A stretch of DNA of 64,000 nucleotides. It comes from Lewinella sp. IMCC34183. GTDB taxonomy: Bacteria; Bacteroidota; Bacteroidia; Chitinophagales; Saprospiraceae. A model generated the notes under the pieces. It saw nothing but the letters and a program-made list of their open reading frames with translations, was not told the origin of the DNA and did not search any database. Below, in pieces: positions 1 through 7,370 of the stretch. Location of the stretch: NCBI RefSeq assembly GCF_003390915.1, contig NZ_QMEM01000001.1:372001-436000 (forward strand), read 5' to 3'. Both the position numbers and the translations under genes were made by a program. Within the stretch, counting starts at the first letter, position 1, and the number at the start of each line of letters is the position of its first letter.

Positions 1-977
1 GCCAGGAACTGATATTCCGGCAGGTCACTGCGCTCGATCAGCCCGACCAGAAACCGGTCGCCCCCCAGCTCCCGGAAAACCAGGGAAAAGGTAGTAGCCC
101 CCAGGAGGATCATGAAGACCATACTCGTCAGGTGGGTCGTATCCCGGCAGACGGTGCGCACGGTCGGCCAGTCCAGCCGGCCCTGCGTCCACGTGAGCAG
201 CACCGCACCCGCGGCCCCGACCCCCGCCGCCTCCGTCGGGCTGGCCACGCCGGCCAGGATGCTGCCGAGGACTGCCACGATCAACAGCAGGGGAAGCAGC
301 AGGCTGTGAACGACGCTCAGCAGGAGGGCGCGATCCCACGGCACGGCGGCTTCCCGGGCGGGAAATTTGCCGGGCCGGAGTAGGCCAAGCAAGAGAATGT
401 ACGCGATGTAGAGCCCCACGAGGAGCAAGCTGGGATACAGCGCCGCGTGAAACAGTCCGCCCACGCTGACCTGCAGCACGCTGCCCAGCAATACCAGCAC
501 CACCGACGGGGGAATGATCTGCCCGAGCGTACCCGAGGCGGCGATCACCCCCGTCGCCAGGGCCGGCGGATAGCCCTGCCGCAGCATGGGTGGCAGACTG
601 ATCAGTCCCATAGTGATCACGGTCGCCCCCACGATGCCCGTGGACGCCGCCAGGAGGGCCCCGACGACCACCACCGAGACCGCCATGCCGCCCCGTACCC
701 GGCCGAAGAGCCCGGCCATGCTGGTCAGCATGCGCTCAGCCAGCCCGCTCTTTTCCAGCATGATGCCCATGAAGACGAAGAGGGGCACCGCCAGCAAAAC
801 GGAGTTGTCCATCACCCCCATGACCCGGTTGGGCAGCAGGGTCAGCACGTTGGGGTCGAGGAAACAGAAGGCGTAGATCAGGCTGAGCCCTCCCAGCGTG
901 AAGGCTACCGGATATCCGTAGAGGACCAGCAGAAAGATGCTCACGAACAGGATGAGCGCCACTACGGCCAGGCTCAT
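1..977 (-). CDS. dctM: TRAP transporter large permease DctM (3' end outside window)
   Basis: This is the large membrane subunit of a tripartite ATP-independent periplasmic (TRAP) transporter, the Na+-coupled permease for a carboxylate-type substrate in the inner membrane. About 325 N-terminal residues are visible out of roughly 430 usual for the family. They form many hydrophobic helices and contain family motifs such as GGMAVSVVVVGALLAASTGI and GTLGQIIPPSVVLVL (loop and half-helix repeats). The ATG at 977 overlaps the dctQ stop (ATGA), so the two are translationally coupled. The substrate-binding protein DctP is not in the window and may lie further left. The substrate cannot be deduced. Confidence 0.9.
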   Translation of the reverse strand, partial: MSLAVVALILFVSIFLLVLYGYPVAFTLGGLSLIYAFCFLDPNVLTLLPNRVMGVMDNSVLLAVPLFVFMGIMLEKSGLAERMLTSMAGLFGRVRGGMAVSVVVVGALLAASTGIVGATVITMGLISLPPMLRQGYPPALATGVIAASGTLGQIIPPSVVLVLLGSVLQVSVGGLFHAALYPSLLLVGLYIAYILLLGLLRPGKFPAREAAVPWDRALLLSVVHSLLLPLLLIVAVLGSILAGVASPTEAAGVGAAGAVLLTWTQGRLDWPTVRTVCRDTTHLTSMVFMILLGATTFSLVFRELGGDRFLVGLIERSDLPEYQFL

Positions 978-1480
978 GTCTCGGTAGTTTCCGGGGCACC
1001 CGTAGCCGCCCGGTAGCACTCCGCGAGGCCTTGTAATAGCAGCAGCGCGGCTGCGAGCGGCACGACCGACTTGATCGGGAAGTAGAAGGGAATACCGTTG
1101 GGATTAGGGCTGCCCTCCCCCGATCGCCAGGCCTCCAGGGCGTAGTATCCGCTGTAGTAGAACAGGACCGCCGCCCAGGGAAGCAGGAAAATAAGCCCGC
1201 CCACAAGGTTGACCGTACGCTGGTCACGCGGACGGAAGTTCTCGTAGAAGAGGTCGACCCGCACGTGGCGGTCTTGCTGCAGCGCGTAGGGAATACCCAG
1301 CAGGAAGATGAGGGCGAAGAGGTGCCACTCCAGTTCGATGACCCAGGCGGCGGTCAGGGAGAAAAACCACCGTAGGAGTACGTCAACCACTACCACTACG
1401 ATCAAGACCAGGTTCAGGTAGCCGGCCCCACGGCCGATGGCCGCGACCAGGGCCTCGATAGCGGTCAAGAGGCGGTTCAC
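974..1480 (-). CDS. dctQ: TRAP transporter small permease DctQ
   Basis: This 168-aa protein has four predicted membrane helices (about residues 20-40, 48-68, 90-112, 134-155) and the conserved DctQ motif DRHVRVDLFYE after helix 2. DctQ is the small permease that assembles with DctM and receives substrate from a periplasmic binding protein. The start is GTG at 1480, which overlaps the TGA of the upstream selU gene (GTGA), and its own stop overlaps the dctM start. The three genes are therefore one tightly coupled unit. Length and topology are normal for the family. Confidence 0.88.
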   Translation of the reverse strand: MNRLLTAIEALVAAIGRGAGYLNLVLIVVVVVDVLLRWFFSLTAAWVIELEWHLFALIFLLGIPYALQQDRHVRVDLFYENFRPRDQRTVNLVGGLIFLLPWAAVLFYYSGYYALEAWRSGEGSPNPNGIPFYFPIKSVVPLAAALLLLQGLAECYRAATGAPETTET

Positions 1481-2493
1481 GGCAGGTGCAGGAGTTGACG
1501 GGCGGATGCTTGCGGATCTGGCGACGTCAGATCGACCGGAGTGAGATCCGGAGTGGCCTTGCGCTCGGCGTAGTGGGCGTAGGCCTTGTCGTAGTAGACC
1601 AGGGCGACCCGGGCCGCGGCCGCGTAATTCTCCTCCTCAAGGGCGGTGAGCGCGGTCTGCAGGTGCTGTCCTCCGAGCTTCTTGCGTAGGCGCTGGAAGG
1701 CGGCGGCGAGCAATTCGGTGGAAAAGCCGGCGTAGTCCTCGACGAGGTTGCGGACGCGCCACTCCTCGGGCTGCCGCAACTCGACTACGGGTGCGGCGAT
1801 AAGGCGCTCGTAGAATACCTCTGGCTGGCAGACGGTACCGATCATGCGGCTTTCGTCCTCTACCCATACCGTGGCCCCCCGTGGGATACGGAAGAGCGAC
1901 GCAAAGAGGCGGTTCTCGAATTCCTCGCTGCTGGGCTGTGGGTCCTCGCCGAGGGCGCCGAAGGAAGACCCCTTGTGGTGGGCCAGTCCCTCAAGATCCA
2001 CCACCTCGGCCCCGGCGTCGCGCAGGGCATGTAGAATGCGGGTCTTGCCGGACCCGGTCGGTCCGCTCAGTACGCGCAGGCGGTGGTGCTCCTCCCCCAG
2101 CCACGCACGGGCGTAGGCCCGGTAGGCCTTGTAACCGCCCGTGAGCTGCCGGACCTTGAAGCCGGCCTGTTCCAGGAGCCAGGCCACGCTGGCGCTGCGT
2201 TGTCCGCCCCGCCAGCATTGTACCACGACGCGGCCTTCGGGGGCGGCGGCGCGGGCCGCCTCGACGAGGGGGCGCATCTTGGTTCCGGCGATCTCCAGGC
2301 CCCGCAGCAGGGCGGCCTCGGGGCTGGACTGCTTGTAGAGGGTACCAACCTCGGCGCGCTCCTCGTCGGAGAACAGGGGGAGGGAAACGGCACCGGGGGC
2401 GTGGCCCTGGGCGTACTCACCGGGGCTACGGACATCCAGCAGCACCGGACGGGAAGCTTCCCCGAAAAATTCCCGTGCGGTAAGCGTTTGCAT
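1477..2493 (-). CDS. selU: tRNA 2-selenouridine synthase SelU (MnmH)
   Basis: SelU uses selenophosphate to convert 2-thiouridine at the wobble position (U34) of Lys, Glu and Gln tRNAs to 2-selenouridine, via a geranylated intermediate. The 338-aa protein has an N-terminal rhodanese domain with the catalytic Cys in VQCWRGGQRS (C93), then a P-loop domain with GPTGSGKT at about 144-151. This order and size match the family (E. coli about 364 aa). The ATG at 2493 gives the canonical N-terminus; a longer frame continues upstream but runs antisense to rimK. Transcription is divergent from rimK. A TATCTTTC box (2519-2526, minus) is a candidate -7 element. No selD is visible here. Confidence 0.93.
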   Translation of the reverse strand: MQTLTAREFFGEASRPVLLDVRSPGEYAQGHAPGAVSLPLFSDEERAEVGTLYKQSSPEAALLRGLEIAGTKMRPLVEAARAAAPEGRVVVQCWRGGQRSASVAWLLEQAGFKVRQLTGGYKAYRAYARAWLGEEHHRLRVLSGPTGSGKTRILHALRDAGAEVVDLEGLAHHKGSSFGALGEDPQPSSEEFENRLFASLFRIPRGATVWVEDESRMIGTVCQPEVFYERLIAAPVVELRQPEEWRVRNLVEDYAGFSTELLAAAFQRLRKKLGGQHLQTALTALEEENYAAAARVALVYYDKAYAHYAERKATPDLTPVDLTSPDPQASARQLLHLP

Positions 2494-2518
2494 GAATCGG
2501 CGAGGTATGGGCGAGAGC

Positions 2519-2526
2519 GAAAGATA
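2519..2526 (-). promoter_or_regulatory. candidate -7 promoter element for selU-dctQM
   Basis: TATCTTTC on the minus strand matches the Bacteroidota TAnnTTTG consensus except at the last base. It lies 25 nt upstream of the selU ATG and back to back with the rimK promoter element. Confidence 0.35.
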
Positions 2527-2541
2527 CCAAAAAAGGCAGCT

Positions 2542-2549
2542 TACCTTTG
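2542..2549 (+). promoter_or_regulatory. TACCTTTG -7 promoter element for rimK
   Basis: This is an exact match to the Bacteroidota sigma-70 -7 consensus TAnnTTTG, with only five bases to the rimK ATG at 2555. A start point a few bases downstream would give a leaderless or nearly leaderless mRNA. Confidence 0.6.
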
Positions 2550-2554
2550 CGGCC

Positions 2555-3427
2555 ATGCGGATAGCCATCTTCTCCCGCGGCCCCGGCCTGTACAGCACCC
2601 GCCGCCTCGTAGCCGCCGCCACGGCACGCGGCCACGCAGCTGACGTGATCGACCACGCCCTGTGCAGTCCCTTCCTGGCGGGGCGCAAATCCACCCTCCT
2701 GCATAACGGATCGCCGCTGGAGCTGCCCGACGTGGCCATCCCCCGTATCGGCGCCAACATCACCACCCGCGGAGTGTCCCTGATCCGGCAACTCGATGCC
2801 CTCTCCGTGCCGCACACCCTGTCGCCCGATGCCCTACTGCTGGCCCGCGACAAGATGAGCTGCCTGCAGGTGCTCGCCGGTGCCGGCATCGACGTACCGC
2901 GCACGGTGCTCTGCTTCTCCGCCTGGGAGGCACGGCAGGTGGCGCGACGGCTCGGGCCCTTCCCGGTGGTCGTCAAGCTACTGGAAAGCACCCACGGCGT
3001 AGGGGTAGCCCTGGCCCATAACCTGCACCAGCTCGACCGGGTGGTGGAGGGTTTTCTGCAACTGCAGGACCGCGTGCTGATCCAGGAATACATCCGCGAA
3101 AGCAAGGGTTGCGACCAGCGGGCCTTCGTGGTAGGCGATGAGATCGTGGCCGTGATGGAGCGCCGCGCGGCGCCCGGGGAGTTTCGCGCCAATATCCACC
3201 GGGGCGCCAGCGCCGTACGGATCGAGCTCGACGATGCTTCCCAGGAGCTGGTCCGCTTCACGGCCCGCACGATCGGCGTGGAAATAGCGGGGGTCGACCT
3301 GATCCAGAGCCGACGCGGACCGCTGGTCATGGAGGTCAACGCCAGCCCGGGCCTGGAAGGCATCGAGGGGGCTACCGAAGTAGACATCGCCGGGGCCATC
3401 ATCCGGCACGCAGAGCAAAAGATATGA
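2555..3427 (+). CDS. rimK: RimK-type alpha-L-glutamate ligase (ATP-grasp)
   Basis: RimK is an ATP-grasp ligase that adds glutamate residues to the C-terminus of ribosomal protein S6; related enzymes modify other carboxyl termini. The 290-aa product is close to E. coli RimK throughout: the N-terminus MRIAIFSRGPGLYSTRRL, the nucleotide-binding stretch VVVKLLESTHGVGV, IQEYIRESKGCDQRAFVVG, and the Mg-binding ending GPLVMEVNASPGLEGIE. The ATG at 2555 is chosen over an in-frame ATG at 2492 because homology begins there and the TACCTTTG box lies just before it. Its stop overlaps the next gene start (ATGA), indicating coupled expression. The RimB protease seen in some rim operons is absent. Confidence 0.92.
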   Translation: MRIAIFSRGPGLYSTRRLVAAATARGHAADVIDHALCSPFLAGRKSTLLHNGSPLELPDVAIPRIGANITTRGVSLIRQLDALSVPHTLSPDALLLARDKMSCLQVLAGAGIDVPRTVLCFSAWEARQVARRLGPFPVVVKLLESTHGVGVALAHNLHQLDRVVEGFLQLQDRVLIQEYIRESKGCDQRAFVVGDEIVAVMERRAAPGEFRANIHRGASAVRIELDDASQELVRFTARTIGVEIAGVDLIQSRRGPLVMEVNASPGLEGIEGATEVDIAGAIIRHAEQKI

Positions 3428-4386
3428 GTGACATTTCCCCCCTGGCCCTGGCCAATGGCGAGTTTTATCCCGGGCAGTCAGGCACCGTGGAGCTGGTAGC
3501 CGGACAACTGCCGAGCGGCAACCCGGTTTCGATCCGGGCCCACGTGTTCCGCAGCTTTCGTCCCGGGCCGACCATCCTGCTGTTGGCGGGCGTGCACGGT
3601 GACGAGATCAACGGCGTGGAAATCCTGCGGCGGTGCCTGCGCACCCGGACCTTCGAGCATCTCATCTCCGGTACGGTGGTGGTCGTCCCCCTGCTGAACG
3701 TGTACGGCTTCAACAACTTCAGCCGCGACGTCCCCGACGGCAAGGACGTGAACCGCAGCTTCCCCGGCACCAGCAGCGGCTCCCTGGCCAGCCGCATCGC
3801 CGCCGGCCTCAGTAAGAACCTGCTGGCCCACTGCGACCTGGCTGTCGACCTGCACACCGGCGGGCGCGGACTTTTCAACTACCCCCAGATCCGCTACTCT
3901 CCCGGCGACGAAACGGCCGAGGCCGCCGCGCTCGCCTTCAATCCACCGGTGGTCCTGGCAAGTAAGGCTCCCTCAAAATCACTGCGCAGATCGGCCCATA
4001 AATCGCTCGGGCTCAGTGTACTGACCTACGAAGGCGGAGAAAACCTGCGCTACGACGGGCATAGTATCCAGGAGGGCCTGGCCGGCATCAAGCGCCTTTT
4101 ATACGACCGCGACATGCTCAAGCGCCCTTGTAATGCCCTCACCGACCGCTCCCCCGTGCGCCTCGTCGCCAGCAGCTGGGTCCGCGCCAGCCGCGCCGGA
4201 CTATTCCAGTGGAGCAAGCGCAGCGGCTACCCCGTTCGGAAAGGTGAACCCATCGGTATGATCTTTGATCCCCACGGCGTCAAGCCCAACAAGCGCATCC
4301 TTTCCCCCCGGGAAGGCTTCATCATCGGGCATAACAACTCGGCACTGGTGAGTCAGGGGGATGCTCTTTTTCATATTGGGTATTAG
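3424..4386 (+). CDS. succinylglutamate desuccinylase/aspartoacylase family (M14-like) protein
   Basis: This is a zinc-dependent amidohydrolase/carboxypeptidase-fold protein of 320 aa. Visible metal and catalytic motifs are GVHGDEINGVEI (H58, E61), DVNRSFPG and VDLHTGGRG, the hallmarks of the AstE/AspA branch of clan MC. The C-terminal about 80 residues form a beta-rich domain typical of the branch. Family members cleave N-acyl amino acids or amide-linked side groups; the substrate here is unknown. The start codon lies within the rimK stop (ATGA), so it is translated with rimK. The pairing suggests it acts on the same glutamylated target or on a product of it (inference). No signal peptide, so cytoplasmic. 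Confidence 0.85.
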   Translation: MSDISPLALANGEFYPGQSGTVELVAGQLPSGNPVSIRAHVFRSFRPGPTILLLAGVHGDEINGVEILRRCLRTRTFEHLISGTVVVVPLLNVYGFNNFSRDVPDGKDVNRSFPGTSSGSLASRIAAGLSKNLLAHCDLAVDLHTGGRGLFNYPQIRYSPGDETAEAAALAFNPPVVLASKAPSKSLRRSAHKSLGLSVLTYEGGENLRYDGHSIQEGLAGIKRLLYDRDMLKRPCNALTDRSPVRLVASSWVRASRAGLFQWSKRSGYPVRKGEPIGMIFDPHGVKPNKRILSPREGFIIGHNNSALVSQGDALFHIGY

Positions 4387-4894
4387 TTGTTGCGTTGGTG
4401 CGTTGGTGCGGTTGCGCGCAGGACTCCTGTCGCTTGCTTCGCTCGCGGCTGTTGTTGAGTCGCTGGTTGGTGAGTTGTTGCGTTACTGAGTTGTTGAGTT
4501 GCGCGTAGTTTGCCTGCCGCTTGCTTCGCTTGCGATGGTTGCGGGAGTGGCTTCTGTCGGAATCTTTGTATCTCGTCTTGCCGTCCGAAGCAGGTCTTGT
4601 GCTGAAATTGCGAAGTGGCGCGTTCAATGACAAAAATCAGATCCAATCGGTCCGCCCAACTATGAGCGCGAGCCCATTAAGATACTAAAAGTAAATCCGC
4701 CACGTATCAGAACCCAAAGCGAAGCAAAAAGCAAGCAAAACGTGAATACAATGCCACAACCCACCCACCCGAGCAAAGCGAGGGGCAAATGAAACCCCGG
4801 CAAACGCAACAACCCACCTACCCGAGCAAAGCGACGGGCAAATGAAATCCCGGCAAACGCAACAACCCAAACCCGCAACAACGCAACAACCAAA
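4387..4894. repeat. 508-bp repeat-rich intergenic region upstream of gldA
   Basis: No credible gene is present. The left part (about 4387-4550) is TTG-rich degenerate repeat sequence with two diverged copies of a unit, period 87 bp, each carrying GCTTGCTTCGCT (at 4432 and 4519). The right part holds a 53-bp tandem repeat, annotated separately. Open frames on the minus strand here are low-complexity and composed of the repeats. Base composition differs from the flanking genes. Confidence 0.75.
4757..4869. repeat. 53-bp tandem direct repeat (two full copies plus a 7-bp third)
   Basis: Copies at 4757-4809 and 4810-4862 differ at only three positions, followed by the first seven bases of a third copy. 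Each contains GAGCAAAGCGA and CCCGGCAAACGCAACAAC. The array ends 25 bp before the gldA ATG, so it occupies the promoter/leader position of gldA. Confidence 0.85.
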
Positions 4895-5806
4895 ATGGTA
4901 ACCGTAACCAACCTCACCAAAACCTACGGAGAACAGCGCGCCGTAGACGACATCAGCTTCACCGCCCGGTCCGGGGAGGTACTGGGGTTCCTGGGTCCCA
5001 ACGGTGCGGGGAAGACCACGACCATGAAGATCCTCACCTGCTACCTGAGCCAGAGCAGCGGCACGGCAGAAGTGTGCGGCCACGACGTGCAGGAGGACAG
5101 CCTGGCTGTGCGGCGGTGCGTGGGGTACCTGCCGGAGCACAACCCTCTCTACCCCGATATGTACGTGCGTGAATACCTCAAATTCGCTGCCGATGCCAAC
5201 GGCATCCGGCGACCGCGGGCGCGCATCGACGAGCTCGTCACCATGACGGGACTGGAACGGGAAGCCAACAAGCAAATCGGCGCCCTCTCCAAGGGCTACC
5301 GGCAGCGGGTGGGATTGGCGCAGGCCTTGCTGCATGACCCCGAGGTACTGATCCTCGATGAACCCACCAGCGGCCTGGACCCCAACCAGTTGGCGGAGAT
5401 CCGGCAACTGATCCGCCGGCTCGGCCAGGAGAAGACCGTGATCTTCAGCACCCACATCATGCAGGAAGTGCAGGCGATTTGCGACCGGGTGGTCATCATC
5501 GACCGCGGACGACTGGTGGCCGACGATCCCATCGAGCGGCTGCAACGCAGGCTTAGTGGCAGCAGCTCCCTCCTGGTGGAGTTTGACCGCGACGTGGTGC
5601 CCGACCGGTTGGCGACCATTGCGGGAGTCACCTCCGTAGAGGCGGGTAAACGCGCCCGTACGTACCGGCTGCTGCTGGCTCCGGGAGCGGACCCACGCGC
5701 CGATGTCTTCCGCTTCGCGGTGGCCAACGACCGCGTCCTGCTGGGCCTCTCGCGGGAGGAACTGAGCGTGGAGGAAGTCTTCCGCGCACTGACCGCCGCC
5801 GGTTAA
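4895..5806 (+). CDS. gldA: gliding-motility ABC transporter ATP-binding protein GldA
   Basis: GldA is the ATPase of the GldAFG ABC exporter, needed for gliding in Flavobacterium johnsoniae. The 303-aa protein has Walker A GPNGAGKT (residues 34-41), signature LSKGYRQRVGLAQALL, Walker B VLILDEPTSGLDP and the switch histidine in FSTHIMQEV. A C-terminal domain of about 85 residues follows, as in the GldA/CcmA-like group. The phrase VGYLPEHNPLYPDMYVREYL is typical of GldA. The gene starts directly after the tandem repeats. It lies upstream of a secreted unknown and gldF, so the membrane partner is probably the gldF product. Confidence 0.9.
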   Translation: MVTVTNLTKTYGEQRAVDDISFTARSGEVLGFLGPNGAGKTTTMKILTCYLSQSSGTAEVCGHDVQEDSLAVRRCVGYLPEHNPLYPDMYVREYLKFAADANGIRRPRARIDELVTMTGLEREANKQIGALSKGYRQRVGLAQALLHDPEVLILDEPTSGLDPNQLAEIRQLIRRLGQEKTVIFSTHIMQEVQAICDRVVIIDRGRLVADDPIERLQRRLSGSSSLLVEFDRDVVPDRLATIAGVTSVEAGKRARTYRLLLAPGADPRADVFRFAVANDRVLLGLSREELSVEEVFRALTAAG

Positions 5807-5809
5807 CCG

Positions 5810-5817
5810 TACCTTTG
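5810..5817 (+). promoter_or_regulatory. TACCTTTG -7 promoter element before the gldA/gldF middle gene
   Basis: This exact TAnnTTTG match overlaps the region just after the gldA stop and lies six bases before the ATG at 5824. It could drive the secreted protein and gldF independently of gldA. Confidence 0.55.
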
Positions 5818-5823
5818 TTCGTG

Positions 5824-6480
5824 ATGAAGTGGATCCTGCTCCTGCTACTCCTGCCCTGCCTGCTCCCCGCCCAGTCTCCCGAAGCCTACGGACCGGACTA
5901 CCGGTTCCGTGACGGGGTTTACCTCACCCACGAGGCCCTGCTGGCCAACCAACCCGACGTGGAATGGTCGGAGATTGCCGGGGAGATGGTCCAGCTCAGT
6001 GAGGACCACCGCGTTCAGATCGACGGATACGGGTATAAGTCCGGTAACGACCGCGGCACGCCCTACGCTATCGCCCTGGACGGCCTTCCCTACCTGTTTG
6101 TACAGGTCGACGGACGGCGGGGCTTTTCCGAATTCGCCGGCCTGCTGCGGCCCGGCCGCTACCCCACCGTGGCCTACGACACCACCGTAAACCTGCGCCG
6201 CCTTATGAAGGCCTACAATCCCGCCAACGGAAAACCCTTCCGCGAAGGCTACGTGGAGCGGCAGCGGCGGGAGCGGATCACGCGCATTCTTGACATGGAC
6301 ACGGGTACGCTGCGCCCCCTCGACCGCGCCACCGTTCTGCTACTGGTGCGCGACGAGCGCGACCTGCGGAGCGCCCTCGAACAGACACCCGACGCCACGA
6401 CCGACAAATTGCTGCGGGCCCTCGAAATATACAATTCCCGTCACCCGTTGCTTCTGCCCGCGCCACCCGCCCAACGCTGA
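5824..6480 (+). CDS. secreted protein of unknown function between gldA and gldF
   Basis: I do not recognise this 218-aa protein. It begins with a clear signal peptide (MKWILLLLLLPCLLPAQ) and the rest is soluble and mixed alpha/beta, with no further membrane segment, so it is probably periplasmic or outer-membrane associated. ATG 5824 is preferred over an in-frame TTG at 5815 because the signal peptide begins there and the promoter box lies before it. Its TGA overlaps the gldF ATG by one base (TGATG), so it is translationally coupled to gldF. That position suggests a role linked to the GldA-GldF transporter, but nothing in the sequence gives a mechanism. Confidence 0.75.
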   Translation: MKWILLLLLLPCLLPAQSPEAYGPDYRFRDGVYLTHEALLANQPDVEWSEIAGEMVQLSEDHRVQIDGYGYKSGNDRGTPYAIALDGLPYLFVQVDGRRGFSEFAGLLRPGRYPTVAYDTTVNLRRLMKAYNPANGKPFREGYVERQRRERITRILDMDTGTLRPLDRATVLLLVRDERDLRSALEQTPDATTDKLLRALEIYNSRHPLLLPAPPAQR

Positions 6481-7211
6481 TGACCGCTATATTTCGCAAG
6501 GAGATAAATGCCTTTTTCTCGAGCCTGATCGGCTACGTGGTCATCGCGGTGTTTCTGGTGGTCACGGGCCTCTTCCTCTTCGTGTTTCCGGAGACCAGCC
6601 TGCTGACCTACGGCTACGCCACGCTGGGTCCCTTCTTCACCCTGGCACCGAATATTTTGCTGTTCCTCATCCCGGCGGTGTGCATGCGGGCCTTTGCCGA
6701 GGAACGGCAGACGGGTGCTATCGAGCTGCTGGTCACGCGGCCGCTGCGCGACGTCGAGATCGTGCTGGGCAAGTTCCTCGCCTGCCTCGCGCTCGTCGTG
6801 ATCGCCCTCCTCCCCACCGGCCTGTACTACTTCACCATCTACCAGCTCGGGGCGCCGGAGGGCAACATCGACGTGGGGGGTACCATCGGCAGCTACGTCG
6901 GGCTCCTCTTTCTGAGCATGGCCTTCGTGGCCATCGGCCTGTTCGCCAGCTCGCTGACCAGCAACCAGATCGTGGGCTTCCTGCTTGCGCTGGCGCTTAC
7001 CTTCTGGTGCTACTTTGGCTTCGACTACCTGGCTTCCCTGCCGGTATTCTACGGGAACGGCGACGCCTTCATCAGCGGGCTGGGTATGGAGGACCACTTC
7101 CGGAGCCTGGGACGTGGGCTTATCGACAGTCGCGACGTGGTATACTTCCTCAGCATCACCGCCTTCTTCCTGTTGCTCACCGTCCTCAGTCTGGAACGCC
7201 GTAAGTGGTAG
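6480..7211 (+). CDS. gldF: gliding-motility ABC transporter permease GldF
   Basis: This is the membrane subunit of the Gld ABC transporter, 243 aa with about six transmembrane helices. It starts MTAIFRKEINAFFSSLIGYV and contains the ABC-2 permease stretch FAEERQTGAIELLVTRPLRDVEIVLGK split over the first cytoplasmic loop, as in GldF. In Flavobacterium gldF is followed by gldG, the periplasmic partner. Here the gene ends and is followed by a palindrome and a convergent gene, so gldG is absent from this locus. The start overlaps the stop of the upstream secreted protein. Confidence 0.87.
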   Translation: MTAIFRKEINAFFSSLIGYVVIAVFLVVTGLFLFVFPETSLLTYGYATLGPFFTLAPNILLFLIPAVCMRAFAEERQTGAIELLVTRPLRDVEIVLGKFLACLALVVIALLPTGLYYFTIYQLGAPEGNIDVGGTIGSYVGLLFLSMAFVAIGLFASSLTSNQIVGFLLALALTFWCYFGFDYLASLPVFYGNGDAFISGLGMEDHFRSLGRGLIDSRDVVYFLSITAFFLLLTVLSLERRKW

Positions 7212-7273
7212 CCGGCCAGTGACGACCACCCCCCAATGTTAACTCAAGGTTAAGAATTGCAAACTGGTACGTA

Positions 7274-7313
7274 CGACTAGTGGCCGGTCGACTAGTCGAC
7301 CGGCCACTAGTCG
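7274..7313. terminator. perfect 40-bp palindrome between convergent gldF and GH30 genes
   Basis: The two 20-bp arms are exact reverse complements with no spacer (centre between 7293 and 7294). The sequence is built from repeated ACTAGT, GTCGAC and CCGGCC blocks, and ACTAGTCGACCGGC recurs directly at 7291 and 7306 (period 15). Position between two convergent genes suggests a bidirectional terminator, but there is no T-tract on either side, so a protein site or cruciform is also possible. Confidence 0.5.
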
Positions 7314-7370
7314 ACCGGCGACTCCTTTGGCGCGGCGACTGCTAGGCGGCGGCGGCACGCGGGTGCAGCG

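Noticed and set aside
4757-4869. 53-bp repeats as a CRISPR array
   Set aside because: The copies are contiguous with no spacers and there are only two and a partial.
6490-6515. AAGGAGAT followed by an ATG near 6508 as an internal Shine-Dalgarno and start
   Set aside because: The ATG is out of frame inside gldF, and strong Shine-Dalgarno sites are otherwise not used here.
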